64,000 nucleotides of DNA from Martelella sp. AD-3 (GTDB lineage: Bacteria; Pseudomonadota; Alphaproteobacteria; Rhizobiales; Rhizobiaceae). Where the stretch lies: contig NZ_CP014275.1 of the NCBI RefSeq assembly GCF_001578105.1, positions 1,488,001 through 1,552,000 on the forward strand. Reading direction: 5' to 3'. The translations under genes were made by a program, and so were the position numbers. A model generated the notes under the pieces. That model made no database searches. It worked only from the letters and a program-made list of their open reading frames with translations, and was not told the DNA's origin. The first letter of the stretch is position 1. Every line of letters begins with the position of its first letter. This document shows positions 1 to 8,480 of this stretch, one piece after another.

Positions 1-507
1 ATCCCAGTCGCCAGCCTCCATGGCATTCAGCATTTGCCCGCCATAGGCCTGGGCCTTCTGAACGTTCTTGTCCTTAACCCAGCTGTTCCACTTCTCTGCG
101 GTGTCGGGCTGGCCAATTTCCATGAAGTGCTGGGCCACCTTCGGGCCGTATTCATTGGCAAAATAGCTGTTGACCGCCGCAGGTGACCCGTCCGTGTTCT
201 TCTGTGCTTCCTCAATCCCCTGCTTGAACACGCCGCGCGTGGCCTGTGTGTCTTCATAGGCCTGCCGCTCGCCGGCGAATTGAAGGCGGTTGCGATCATT
301 GGCGATGCCGAGCCCCTCGATGCGCGCATTGTTCATGCGCTGGGTTTCGCCGAACTGTTGTCGCTGAAACCCCATCTGCTGCTCTTGCATATCGAGCTGC
401 CGCTTTTTCAGCGCGCGATTGAGGCGCGCATCCTTGATGCTCATGCCCGTGCCGATGCCCCGTGTCAGCCCTTCGGCAAATGCACCCAAACCAATGCCAA
501 AGCTCAT
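1..507 (-). CDS. Phage virion-associated protein, partial (C-terminus beyond window)
   Basis: An open frame runs from ATG at 507, behind a strong GGAGAGAG ribosome-binding site, to the window edge; 169 residues are visible. It begins MSFGIGLGAFAEGLTRG, a glycine-rich start often seen in phage internal virion proteins. A Gln/Arg-rich predicted coiled coil follows (about residues 40-95), and then a region rich in Lys, Asn and Trp. It follows the S74 protein gene by 27 bp and is probably cotranscribed with it. An internal or ejected virion protein is an inference from position and composition; no family is recognised. Confidence 0.75.
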   Translation of the reverse strand, partial: MSFGIGLGAFAEGLTRGIGTGMSIKDARLNRALKKRQLDMQEQQMGFQRQQFGETQRMNNARIEGLGIANDRNRLQFAGERQAYEDTQATRGVFKQGIEEAQKNTDGSPAAVNSYFANEYGPKVAQHFMEIGQPDTAEKWNSWVKDKNVQKAQAYGGQMLNAMEAGDWD

Positions 508-534
508 AGTCTCTCTCCTGCGCGCGCCTTGAAA

Positions 535-1842
535 TCAGGCGGCGATGCTCTGTTTTTCGGATTTCTTCGTTTTTGCTGGCGACCGGCGCGCGGGCAGGCC
601 AACACTGGCGAGCTTGTCGACTTTTCTGTCCAGCTCCTGCACGGCCTTCATGGTGACGCCGACTGCATCCATGACGGGGATGGCCTTGCCGTTGCCTTTG
701 CCGGTGATGCGCTGAAAGTCCTCGGCATAAGGGCCGATGTGCTCGCTCTCGCCGCTGTCGGCGATGCCCTTCTTGTAGCGCCACGCTTCGACCGGCATGT
801 CGTTGACCTGATCGAGCGCGCCGTCGACGGACTTCTTGTCTTCCTTGAAGTCCTTCGAGGAAAGCGCCATCACGCCAAGGCCGGCGAGCGAGCCGATGCC
901 GCCCCAAAGGCTGGAGCTTGATTGCGCATCGGCGGCATTTTGCGCCTGCCATGCATTGAGCTGATTACTGTACTGGGCGTTGAGGATATTGGCCTGATTG
1001 CCGTAGCCGGCCATCGCCGCCTGATAGCCTTGCCCCATGATCGACGCGTTTCCGGCCGACTGCGCGTTGTTGGCGGATGTCGTCTGCATCGCCGCTTGTC
1101 CGCTCGCCGAACTGAGACCCAGCGAGGCCGCCGGGTTGACGGCCAGCCCGTTGCCGAGGTTGATCGCATCCGCCTGCAGCGCGAGCCCCTGATTGCGCAC
1201 GGTGTTGCGGGCGTTGTTCTCGGCGCCTGCGGCGGCAAGAGCGGTTCCTTGCGCGCCGGCCCGCTCGACGCCGGCAAAACGCCCGCTTGTCGGATCGACA
1301 CCCATCGACGCCATGTTGCGTTCTGCGACTTGGCGTTGCTGATTTGCATTGTTCAGAACGTCGGCCTTGGCCTCGGCGGCGGACTTCTCCTGATTTTCCC
1401 TGCTATCCCAGTTTTTCGCCTTGTCGATGAATTCGTCTTGCAACGGCAGGAACCTGTCTTCATAGCGCGCGCGGTCATCGGTCGCCCAGCCCTGCGCCTG
1501 CGCGGCGGCGGCAAGCTGCTGTTCGGTCACCTGCTTTGCGAGCTTGTCCTGTTCGGCCTGTCGCGCATTGGCGACGCCATATTGTTCTCGCATCATCGCC
1601 AGATAGTCTTCGCCGAGTTCCGCCTGCTTCATGGCGGCCTTGCCGATATTCGGGTCGGGCTCCGGGGCGGATGCCTGGTTCTTCTTAAACAGGATCAGCC
1701 GTTCCCATGGTTTCGGCTCATCGTCGCAGTTGGTGTCATGCCGCCAGAACTGAAGGTCGCCAGAAAGGCAGGGGTTTCGCTGCTGCCAAATGGCAAGCAG
1801 CGCTACGGCCATGACAGCAAGGAGGGTGAGCACGTCGGTCAT
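535..1842 (-). CDS. Tail-associated protein with C-terminal S74 intramolecular-chaperone domain
   Basis: 435 residues. An N-terminal hydrophobic helix (about residues 4-18) is followed by a long Ala/Gln/Asn-rich helical region. The C-terminus (about 330-420) matches the S74 family: an SSKDFKEDKKS segment resembling the Ser-Lys cleavage site, then EAWRY, HIGPYAEDFQ and AIPVMDAVGVT. S74 domains help trimeric tail spikes and fibres fold and are then cleaved off. No beta-helix or receptor-binding repeat lies upstream, so the S74 domain may serve an internal virion or injection protein here. AGGAG sits 6 nt before the ATG. The ATG overlaps the stop of the acetyltransferase gene, suggesting translational coupling. 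Confidence 0.8.
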   Translation of the reverse strand: MTDVLTLLAVMAVALLAIWQQRNPCLSGDLQFWRHDTNCDDEPKPWERLILFKKNQASAPEPDPNIGKAAMKQAELGEDYLAMMREQYGVANARQAEQDKLAKQVTEQQLAAAAQAQGWATDDRARYEDRFLPLQDEFIDKAKNWDSRENQEKSAAEAKADVLNNANQQRQVAERNMASMGVDPTSGRFAGVERAGAQGTALAAAGAENNARNTVRNQGLALQADAINLGNGLAVNPAASLGLSSASGQAAMQTTSANNAQSAGNASIMGQGYQAAMAGYGNQANILNAQYSNQLNAWQAQNAADAQSSSSLWGGIGSLAGLGVMALSSKDFKEDKKSVDGALDQVNDMPVEAWRYKKGIADSGESEHIGPYAEDFQRITGKGNGKAIPVMDAVGVTMKAVQELDRKVDKLASVGLPARRSPAKTKKSEKQSIAA

Positions 1843-2270
1843 GGATCACTCCTGAATTCGGCGGGGATAAAGCGACATTCGGCGCGCAGCATTCCCATGA
1901 GGACGATGTCGTCGTCAGGCAAAGCATGGCGAACAAAGCCCTCTCTGCGAAAGCCGAGATGGGTGTTGAAGCGGATGGCGTCAGCGTTTTTGCTCGGGAC
2001 AAGCCCGGTCAGGCGGCGCAACCGCCATTGCACGAAAGGGTGCATAAAGCAGGCGGCAAGGAAAGGTCTGCGCAGCCATTGGCGAGTGCCGTCGCTGGCG
2101 ATATGGATGTTGCAATCGCATGTGGTGAAGTTTTCGTAGAGGGTCACAGCGCGCAGGCCCCCGGCATCGCTCCAGCCGATGGCTTTGACATCGGCGCCGA
2201 CGTCGAAACCGATAGCCTCTCGCGCCCAGGCGATCAGCTCCGGCTGTCGATCATAAATGAATTCGCCCAT
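1839..2270 (-). CDS. GNAT-like N-acetyltransferase encoded in the tail module
   Basis: 143 residues with a GNAT-like fold pattern. The C-terminal half has SKNADAIRFNTHLGFRREG, the usual helix-4/strand-5 region (Asn-x-x-Ala...Leu-Gly-Phe) of acetyltransferases; the acetyl-CoA pyrophosphate loop is degenerate. Similar small acetyltransferase-like genes occur in structural cassettes of many podoviruses, where their role is unclear. No good ribosome-binding site precedes ATG 2270. A predicted operator and a TACAAT -10-like box lie immediately upstream, so this gene may begin a restarted late transcription unit. It overlaps the next gene by 4 bp. Confidence 0.7.
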   Translation of the reverse strand: MGEFIYDRQPELIAWAREAIGFDVGADVKAIGWSDAGGLRAVTLYENFTTCDCNIHIASDGTRQWLRRPFLAACFMHPFVQWRLRRLTGLVPSKNADAIRFNTHLGFRREGFVRHALPDDDIVLMGMLRAECRFIPAEFRSDP

Positions 2271-2285
2271 GAGTACGCCCGCAAC

Positions 2286-2302
2286 GTTGCTGAAACAGCA
2301 TC
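2286..2302. promoter_or_regulatory. Predicted repressor operator (GTTGC-N7-GCATC)
   Basis: An exact match to the dyad GWTGC-N7-GCAWC that recurs in this prophage. It lies just downstream of a minus-strand TACAAT (complement of 2303-2308) and 16 nt before the acetyltransferase start, and directly after the cargo gene 2350..3147. Binding by the 29675..30256 repressor is inferred. Confidence 0.55.
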
Positions 2303-2349
2303 ATTGTAGCCGCATTCACTGTGCATGGACAGGTGCCAGACCAGTCCAC

Positions 2350-3147
2350 CTACTCGAATTTCGTAATTTCTCCGGAAAGGAAACGATCGATTTGATTTTC
2401 TTGGAGATCACCGAACTTGCGCTCGAAGCTTGCTCTGTCGCGGTATGAAAAATAGCGACTGGCGATCGACCTGAACAGATCGCCGCTGCTCCATTGCACT
2501 GTGACGTACCACTTGTCGCCAGCCCGATACCCGACAAGCTTGCAGAATTTATCGTCCGTTGTCTTTTCGCAATGTTTGATCTTGTCTTGGCTGGTCAGAA
2601 AAGTAATTTCCTTTCTGCCTGGCCATTTCACTCTCCACCCTCGGCCCGCCTGGTCCACTATCCTCACGCGCCTAATATGCCGAATATTTTTAACTCTCGA
2701 TGGAGAAATGGGAACCGTGCGGCTTGTTCCCTCCGACAGTTGAACGGGCTGATTATTGGGTTGGATTTCATCGTGTGAAACCCATTTCCGCCTCTTCCAC
2801 ATGTAATGTTTGCGCAGAAAAGAAAAGCGTTCCTCACTTGGCTGATAATAATACTCGACTTTGTCGAGCGTTACAGTTCGCCTACCGATAGCTCTCACAA
2901 CAATTGAAAACTTCGGATTAGCCTCCTCAGGATTAATCGTGAAATCAAAAACTGGCTCAGCGGCTATTTTTGACTGATCCCTTATGTGTTCTCTTACTCT
3001 AAGGACTAAATTTATCAGTCCGGCCAGAACCCCTATAGTGCCGGTGATGGCCCCCCAGGCCGCCAAATTGCTTGTGTCAGAGAAGAAGGAAAGCAAATCA
3101 CTATACCAATGGGCTTCGATAGAGTAGGGAACCTCGGCCATGTGCAT
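2350..3147 (-). CDS. Putative membrane cargo protein, function unknown
   Basis: 265 residues. One clear membrane segment near the N-terminus (about 29-50, AAWGAITGTIGVLAGLINLVL) is followed by about 210 soluble residues rich in Arg, Lys and aromatics. The base composition is AT-richer than the flanking tail genes. It interrupts the tail module between the coiled-coil protein and the acetyltransferase, and the next transcription unit restarts behind an operator. These are the marks of a phage cargo (moron) gene. The N-anchored soluble domain could be a defence or superinfection-exclusion protein, but no family is recognised. A second ATG at 3141 has better spacing from the AGGA motif. Confidence 0.6.
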   Translation of the reverse strand: MHMAEVPYSIEAHWYSDLLSFFSDTSNLAAWGAITGTIGVLAGLINLVLRVREHIRDQSKIAAEPVFDFTINPEEANPKFSIVVRAIGRRTVTLDKVEYYYQPSEERFSFLRKHYMWKRRKWVSHDEIQPNNQPVQLSEGTSRTVPISPSRVKNIRHIRRVRIVDQAGRGWRVKWPGRKEITFLTSQDKIKHCEKTTDDKFCKLVGYRAGDKWYVTVQWSSGDLFRSIASRYFSYRDRASFERKFGDLQENQIDRFLSGEITKFE

Positions 3148-3240
3148 TCATCCTATGAATAGCAGTACTAATTTTCGATAGCTGAATGGCAACCAAAAGT
3201 CGATGTTGTGACGTTCTGACAAACGACAGCCCCGCAGGCC

Positions 3241-3789
3241 TCAAGCAACACCGGAGCGAATTGTCTCGACGGCTTCCCGTAAGGATAAGACGTTCTCCAA
3301 AAGAACGTTGAAGTCTTCGGAAGTTGGAGGGACAGCCAGTGGCGTTGATGTGATAGCGGGAACCGTCGTGTCGCTGGCGTGCTGCCGAATTGCACTCAGT
3401 TCATCTGATAATGTCTGCAACGTACCGTCGGCCACGTCCTGGCGAACCTGCAATGCTTCCACGCTGTCACTGACAGCCGACAAACCGGTGAGCGTGGTGG
3501 CGATATCCCGCTGGAAACTTTCAAGGTTGTCGTTGATGTCGCCGATTGACGTCTTGGCGGCTTCGACGTCGTCCTGCGTGGTCTTCAGGTCCCTTTTCGT
3601 GTCGGACAGGTCGCTGTTGACGGATGCAAGGCTTTTTTCCAAAGCGGCGGCGCCGGTCTTGAGGTTGGCGATGAGCGATTGAAGGCCTGCGAGTTGACTG
3701 CGCAACAGGGCGGCTTTCTCGCCGCTGCCGCGCCAGCCCATCAAAACCTCGACCGCCTCCTTGATCTTGCTCAATTCCTGTTCGTTCAC
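3241..3789 (-). CDS. Coiled-coil tail-region protein
   Basis: 182 residues from GTG 3789, chosen because GGGAG lies 7 nt upstream; an upstream TTG would add 11 residues but has no such site. About residues 20-150 form an extended heptad-like region with many Leu, Ile, Val, Asp and Lys residues (LIANLKTGAAALEKS, DLSDTKRDLKTTQDDV), which predicts a long coiled coil. Such proteins in podovirus tail modules are often oligomerisation or needle-like parts. It follows the 3851..5593 gene by 61 bp and precedes the cargo gene. The specific role is unknown. Confidence 0.65.
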   Translation of the reverse strand: MNEQELSKIKEAVEVLMGWRGSGEKAALLRSQLAGLQSLIANLKTGAAALEKSLASVNSDLSDTKRDLKTTQDDVEAAKTSIGDINDNLESFQRDIATTLTGLSAVSDSVEALQVRQDVADGTLQTLSDELSAIRQHASDTTVPAITSTPLAVPPTSEDFNVLLENVLSLREAVETIRSGVA

Positions 3790-3850
3790 GGCCAATCTCC
3801 CTGTCGCATGGTCGGCACGCAAAAGCGCTGTGCACTTTGGCTGGACATGC

Positions 3851-5593
3851 TTATCCTCCCATTGCGATTTCCGTCGGGCTGTAGGCGAGCACGAGGCCGG
3901 TAATGCTCTGGTTCGAGCGGATTTCGATCTCCCATGTCCGGTATTGCTTCTCCCCAGGAAGGCGCATGATCCGGTTCAGGTCGTAGCCGGTCCAAATCGC
4001 TTCGCCGTCGCCGTAGAGCGTTGCCGAGAAGGTCACATCGCTCTCTTCAACCGGGTCGAGCAGGCTGCCGCCAATGGTCGTCAGGCCGATCGCCTCTTCG
4101 CCAATGGTGCCGCCGGTTTGGCCTGAGGCAATCAGTTTCGCGTTGCGTTCCCGTTTGGCGGCGTTCTTCGCGTTGATCTCCTGCAATTGCGCCGCCGTCA
4201 GCGAAGGATCGCCTTCGATCAGAATGCAGGTGAACATGCTCCACGAGTTCAGAACGAATTTCTTCGATCGCCACAAAAGCTCGCCATAGGGTTCCGAAAT
4301 CGCGTCCCATTCGTAGACATCGACGCCGTTGCGCAGGATGAAGAGGCGCCCGGCACCGACTTCGAAGAACATGGCGTCGGCATCATCGCTGGCGCGCACC
4401 AGAAAGGGCGTTCCGCCGGACAGGTCCATGATCATGATACCCCGGCGGGCGACGCCTTTTTCGTCGGCATAGTTGTAGGAGGCCATATAGCGGCCGGCGA
4501 ACTGGCCGGCGATGAAGGTTTCCGGCTGCATGAAGCGCCATTGATCCATGGTCAAAACGGTTTCCGACGCGACGACGGCACCGTTCTGTGACACGGCGAC
4601 AAGGCCGCGCGGCGATGGGTAGGCGACAGCATAGCCCAGGTCCACAATGCCTTGAGCGGACAGGCATGGCAGGTTCACGCGAAGGCGGTCCATCACCATG
4701 TTTTCCGGTGCCGTGCCCTGCGCCACATAGGGCGATCCGGTCGTCAGGATCGCGATGGAAGAGCCGAAGCAACCGAGGCCGACAATGTCGTAGTCCACCG
4801 TCAACACGTATTTTTCCGGCCATGCATGCGGCTTGTAGGGTTCAGAAAAATAGACCTTCTTGCCGGAGAACGCCGCCATCATCCCGTTGGGCATGGCGAT
4901 CAACCCGGAGAGGTCGTCCGGCGGCGCGTTGAAGTCGGTCGACGGGATAACCTCCTGAATGGGATTGTCGGCGATCACATCTACGAAATTGCCGGTCTGG
5001 GCGGCGCGTTCGGCGATGAAATAAAGTTCGGTCGCGCCAAGGGCTGAGGTTTGCGAACGATAGATGCGCATTCGGTTGACGCGCCTGCCTGCCGGCGGGT
5101 CGGCAAAGCCGTTCAGCGTCACCGTCGCGCTGGTATCCACCAAAACCTCGTTGGAAAGGTCCGAAGGCTCGCTTTCCTCATCCAGCGCGGTCACCCAGGT
5201 ATAGGCGTAGAGCACGGTAAAATAGGTGTCGTCGTCAATCGCAGAGCCGGTCGATGCGACAACCGGGCTTGTCGGGCGTGCGAGCGCAAGCAGTGTGGTC
5301 TGCCCATCGGCCATCACTTTCGGCGCGCCGTCGCCGGTGATGTAGAGGCGATCGGAGGCGACCGGTCCCGGAACGACATGAACATGCGATGCCCAGGCAA
5401 GCCATTGGTCGCCGGACTTGTAGATCGTCTTGGCCGCTTCATCGAGGCGCGTGACAAACCGGCCGCGCCGGATCGGCAAAAGGTCGCCTTCCTCAAGCTT
5501 GGTGTTTTGCGCGATCTGCGCGAAATTCTTCTGAAGCAGCCGTGGGATCAGGCGCGGAATTTCGCCTGCAAAGGAGGCTATCCGGATCGCCAT
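3851..5593 (-). CDS. Phage tail/neck structural protein, beta-rich
   Basis: 580 residues. Beta-rich sequence with repeated bulges (YTWVTALDEESEPSD, DFNAPPDDLSGLIAMPNGMMAAFSG, YVAQGTAPENM) that resembles the propeller-like packaged-DNA-stabilisation or tail-closure proteins of podoviruses such as P22 gp10. The resemblance is by pattern, not proven. ATG 5593 overlaps the stop of the preceding gene (TGATG). It is cotranscribed with the small protein 5593..5964 and lies after the tail enzymes. It probably belongs to the tail hub or neck. Confidence 0.7.
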   Translation of the reverse strand: MAIRIASFAGEIPRLIPRLLQKNFAQIAQNTKLEEGDLLPIRRGRFVTRLDEAAKTIYKSGDQWLAWASHVHVVPGPVASDRLYITGDGAPKVMADGQTTLLALARPTSPVVASTGSAIDDDTYFTVLYAYTWVTALDEESEPSDLSNEVLVDTSATVTLNGFADPPAGRRVNRMRIYRSQTSALGATELYFIAERAAQTGNFVDVIADNPIQEVIPSTDFNAPPDDLSGLIAMPNGMMAAFSGKKVYFSEPYKPHAWPEKYVLTVDYDIVGLGCFGSSIAILTTGSPYVAQGTAPENMVMDRLRVNLPCLSAQGIVDLGYAVAYPSPRGLVAVSQNGAVVASETVLTMDQWRFMQPETFIAGQFAGRYMASYNYADEKGVARRGIMIMDLSGGTPFLVRASDDADAMFFEVGAGRLFILRNGVDVYEWDAISEPYGELLWRSKKFVLNSWSMFTCILIEGDPSLTAAQLQEINAKNAAKRERNAKLIASGQTGGTIGEEAIGLTTIGGSLLDPVEESDVTFSATLYGDGEAIWTGYDLNRIMRLPGEKQYRTWEIEIRSNQSITGLVLAYSPTEIAMGG

Positions 5594-5964
5594 CAGATGT
5601 CCTCTACCGCGACTGACGAGACGGAAAGCCTCGGCAGGTTTTGGTCGCCGCCACCGATCGACAACGCCATCAGCGCGGCCACGGTCAGGCGCAATTCGAG
5701 TGCGTCTCCGGCGGAATAGGCGCGGGCCATCGAGCCTTCCTGCCCGCGCGCAACGGTGATGACATCGCCATTCCTGGAAGTGGCGCGGCAAAACTCGATC
5801 TCACCATTGACGTTTTCGAGCGCGACCGGAAACCAGCTTCCGTCGGATGTTGAAAGGGCGGGAAACCGCTGGCCGTGGCCGGTCAGCACGCGCAACTCCG
5901 TTTCGCTCGCCCCCACAGAGACCGCGAGCTTGCTGCGCACATTGTTGGCAAGCTTCACAGCCAT
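5593..5964 (-). CDS. Small phage structural protein
   Basis: 123 residues. The sequence has a compact beta pattern common in phage tail and fibre-attachment proteins: SETELRVLTGHGQRFPAL, then EIEFCRATSRNGDVITVARGQEGSMARAYSAGDALELRLT. The phrase 'ARGQEG...A...GD.LELR' is typical of small virion proteins that connect fibres to the tail. It sits 3 bp after the GH48 protein gene and overlaps the next gene by 1 bp, so the three are surely cotranscribed. It may link the enzyme-bearing tail proteins to the tail hub; that is an inference. Confidence 0.7.
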   Translation of the reverse strand: MAVKLANNVRSKLAVSVGASETELRVLTGHGQRFPALSTSDGSWFPVALENVNGEIEFCRATSRNGDVITVARGQEGSMARAYSAGDALELRLTVAALMALSIGGGDQNLPRLSVSSVAVEDI

Positions 5965-5967
5965 CGC

Positions 5968-8385
5968 TCACACCTCCGCCAGATCGGCGAAATACTGGTG
6001 CATCGCGCCAAGCGAAATCGCGTATTCGGCATTCGCCCAGAAGCGGTGATAGGTGAATTCGGGCACATTCGAGTCAATCGGATTGTCGAGATAGGCCTGC
6101 ACCTTCGGCCAACCGGGATCGTTCTTCATGAAGGAGCGCAGGCTGATAAAGGTCGCGCCGTTTTCGATCGGATCGCCATTCGGCATCGTGCCGGCAAAGC
6201 CGGGGGGCACATAGACGGGATCGCCGTAACGCGCGTAGTCGCTGCGCTTTTCCGGCTTGGTGACACCTTTCTCGTCACGGTAAAGCGTCCAGATGCCATC
6301 GAGCAGGCCTTTTGCCAGCGCATAGGCCTCCTCAGCGGTGTGGCTGCCATTGGGGATGGTTGACGTGAACTTGCCCATGACGCGCTTTGCCTGGGCATAG
6401 TGGATGAGCAGGCCGGCCAGTGAGGAGGCCACCCCGATATCCTTGCCCCATGCGACAATCTCGAATTTGAGGCTCGGATTGGGCACAGTATCGGCCTTCC
6501 AGAATGCGGCATAGTCGCCGGTGCCGTCCCACGAGGTTTGCGGGATAAACTCATACACCCCCTCAAGATTGGCTGTCGTCGTCGTCTCGCCTGCGACCTT
6601 TGCGCCCGTGGTCCAGTCTAGCGTGTCGGGCAGAAGGAAATCATTGTTCTCATCGATCTGGACCGTATCGAGCACAAAGTTGACGAACCGGTCGAGAATG
6701 ACTTGCAGATTGTTGCGGACAGTGGTGGCAAGCTCTGTGTTCTTGTCGGCCACCTCAAGCAGAAGGTCGGCCGAGCGGCCAAGCCCCCAGGCCTGAAAGC
6801 CGAACCAGTTGTTCGAGGGCGGATCGTGCCAGACCGGCGCATAGGTGTAGTACATGCCATAGAAGGTGGCGTTCTGGCGTCCATCGGTCGGGGTCTCGTA
6901 GCGCCCAAGCCACGAATTGGTGACGCCCCCGGCAATCGGCCCGGCCTCGGTTTGCAGCCAGCGCAACATCTCCATCTGCCGGTAGAGCGAGCCAAGCCAG
7001 ATATCGCCGGCTGATGGCGAGGCAGGTTGATAGCCGCCGCCGCCGGTTGCCATGAAATAGGCGATGTCGGGCGCCTGATACCCTTGATGCGATTCCGAGG
7101 AGCCGATGCGAAAGCCCCATGAGGCCTCCTGTCCGTTGGCGGGCACTTCTCCGCCCCATGATACATACCACGACACAAGGAAGTGGCAGGCAAGATAGGG
7201 GTCCTGATCGGTCGATCCTTCAGCCCGGTTCGGCCCGATCTGTCGGAAATATTTGTCCATCAGTGCGTAGCGCAGATAGTCGCCCATCTTCTTCGCTTTG
7301 GTGTCGGATACGCTGATCGCCGATGCGGAGCCTGAAGCTGTCGCGAATTTATTGGCCCAGAACGCCCATTGAATGGTGCGCGCCTCTGCATCGGGGGCTG
7401 AGGTGTAGCGCCATTGCCTGCCAAAATCGAAAGGGGCGTCCGAATGAACAGGCTTGCCCTTGGAGAACAGCGGCAGGTAGCCGTAATCGCTGCCGAATTG
7501 CCAGTCCTCCCACTCCGGGTGCGGCACCGTCTCCCAGGCGCTTTCCTGAAGGCCGCGCTGGTAGTTGTTCATGTAGACGTTCTTCGTCGCGCCGTCGCCA
7601 TTGTGGAAGCCATAGACGCCGTCAACGTCCAGAATCCAGTGCATGAGATACATGCTTTTGCTGCCGTAGGTGGTCACCAACTCATTGTAGAGCCCGTCCA
7701 CACCCTTGGCAGCATTTGGCTCGCCAAGGCGCGGATATTGATCCGGCGTGTCAGCTTCCGGCGTGTAGTCTGCCGGGCTGGAGGGGGAATAGGCGCCGAC
7801 CGGCTGGTTGGTGTCGCTCGGGATATAGACGTCTTCGATCGCTGCCCAGGCTTCGTTGTAGCCCGACCACGCGCCATCAATAATGCCTTTCATCGCCTCA
7901 AGGCCGACCCAGAAGGATGCCGTTTCGGAAACGGTCTGGTGGCCCCAGTCCGGCGCCTCGACAATCAGCGTTTCGGGGATGTGGTAGGGCAGTGACGGCG
8001 CGCCGGCGCTTGCCGGGCTGAAATAGCCGTTATCCGGGTCGCGCAACTGATCGTACATCCAACGGAAGCGTTCGGCATAGTTGATTGCGTCCGGCGGGGT
8101 GACCACGCCTGGCAAAATGGCGATGCCTGTGCCGTCGGCCACTGTCAGGCCGACAGGGTTGGAAAATTCGAGCGTGAACCGCTCCTCGGCCGCGCCTTCG
8201 ATATCGTCGCGAACCGGGACGACAACATCCTTGCTGGTTTCTCCGGGTGCGAATTCCAGCGTGCCGGCGGTGGCGGTATAATCGTCGGGCGCGGTCGCCG
8301 ATCCGTCCCTGGTGGTGTAATCCGCCGAAACCGTCGTATCGCTTGCCTTATCGAGAACGACGTTAAATCGTGCCTGTCGTGGCAT
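5968..8385 (-). CDS. Phage tail protein: Calx-beta domain + glycoside hydrolase family 48 catalytic domain
   Basis: 805 residues from ATG 8385, behind AGGAG. Residues 1-95 form a Calx-beta-like domain, related to the one that starts the neighbouring collagen-like protein. From about 101 to the end it matches GH48 reducing-end cellobiohydrolases along the full length. Landmarks: YAERF...DPDNGYFSP, PYHIPETLIVEAPDWGHQTVSE (Glu154, at the general-acid position), YNPSSPA-like YSPSSPADYTPE, LYNELVTTYG, MHWILDVDGVYGF, QRGLQESAWETVPHPEWE, and QWRYTSAPDAEAR (Asp332, at the proposed base position). The active-site motifs look intact. There is no signal peptide, dockerin or cellulose-binding module, which fits delivery as part of a virion rather than secretion. 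The likely role is cutting cellulose-like glucan on the host surface or in biofilm. Confidence 0.85.
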   Translation of the reverse strand: MPRQARFNVVLDKASDTTVSADYTTRDGSATAPDDYTATAGTLEFAPGETSKDVVVPVRDDIEGAAEERFTLEFSNPVGLTVADGTGIAILPGVVTPPDAINYAERFRWMYDQLRDPDNGYFSPASAGAPSLPYHIPETLIVEAPDWGHQTVSETASFWVGLEAMKGIIDGAWSGYNEAWAAIEDVYIPSDTNQPVGAYSPSSPADYTPEADTPDQYPRLGEPNAAKGVDGLYNELVTTYGSKSMYLMHWILDVDGVYGFHNGDGATKNVYMNNYQRGLQESAWETVPHPEWEDWQFGSDYGYLPLFSKGKPVHSDAPFDFGRQWRYTSAPDAEARTIQWAFWANKFATASGSASAISVSDTKAKKMGDYLRYALMDKYFRQIGPNRAEGSTDQDPYLACHFLVSWYVSWGGEVPANGQEASWGFRIGSSESHQGYQAPDIAYFMATGGGGYQPASPSAGDIWLGSLYRQMEMLRWLQTEAGPIAGGVTNSWLGRYETPTDGRQNATFYGMYYTYAPVWHDPPSNNWFGFQAWGLGRSADLLLEVADKNTELATTVRNNLQVILDRFVNFVLDTVQIDENNDFLLPDTLDWTTGAKVAGETTTTANLEGVYEFIPQTSWDGTGDYAAFWKADTVPNPSLKFEIVAWGKDIGVASSLAGLLIHYAQAKRVMGKFTSTIPNGSHTAEEAYALAKGLLDGIWTLYRDEKGVTKPEKRSDYARYGDPVYVPPGFAGTMPNGDPIENGATFISLRSFMKNDPGWPKVQAYLDNPIDSNVPEFTYHRFWANAEYAISLGAMHQYFADLAEV

Positions 8386-8480
8386 GGCCTTGTCTCCTTG
8401 CTTTGTCGCATCGGACGGAAGGACGACGTCGGCCGTCCAGCACGATGCCAGTCGAAAAAAATACGCGTCACCCGGCGCTG

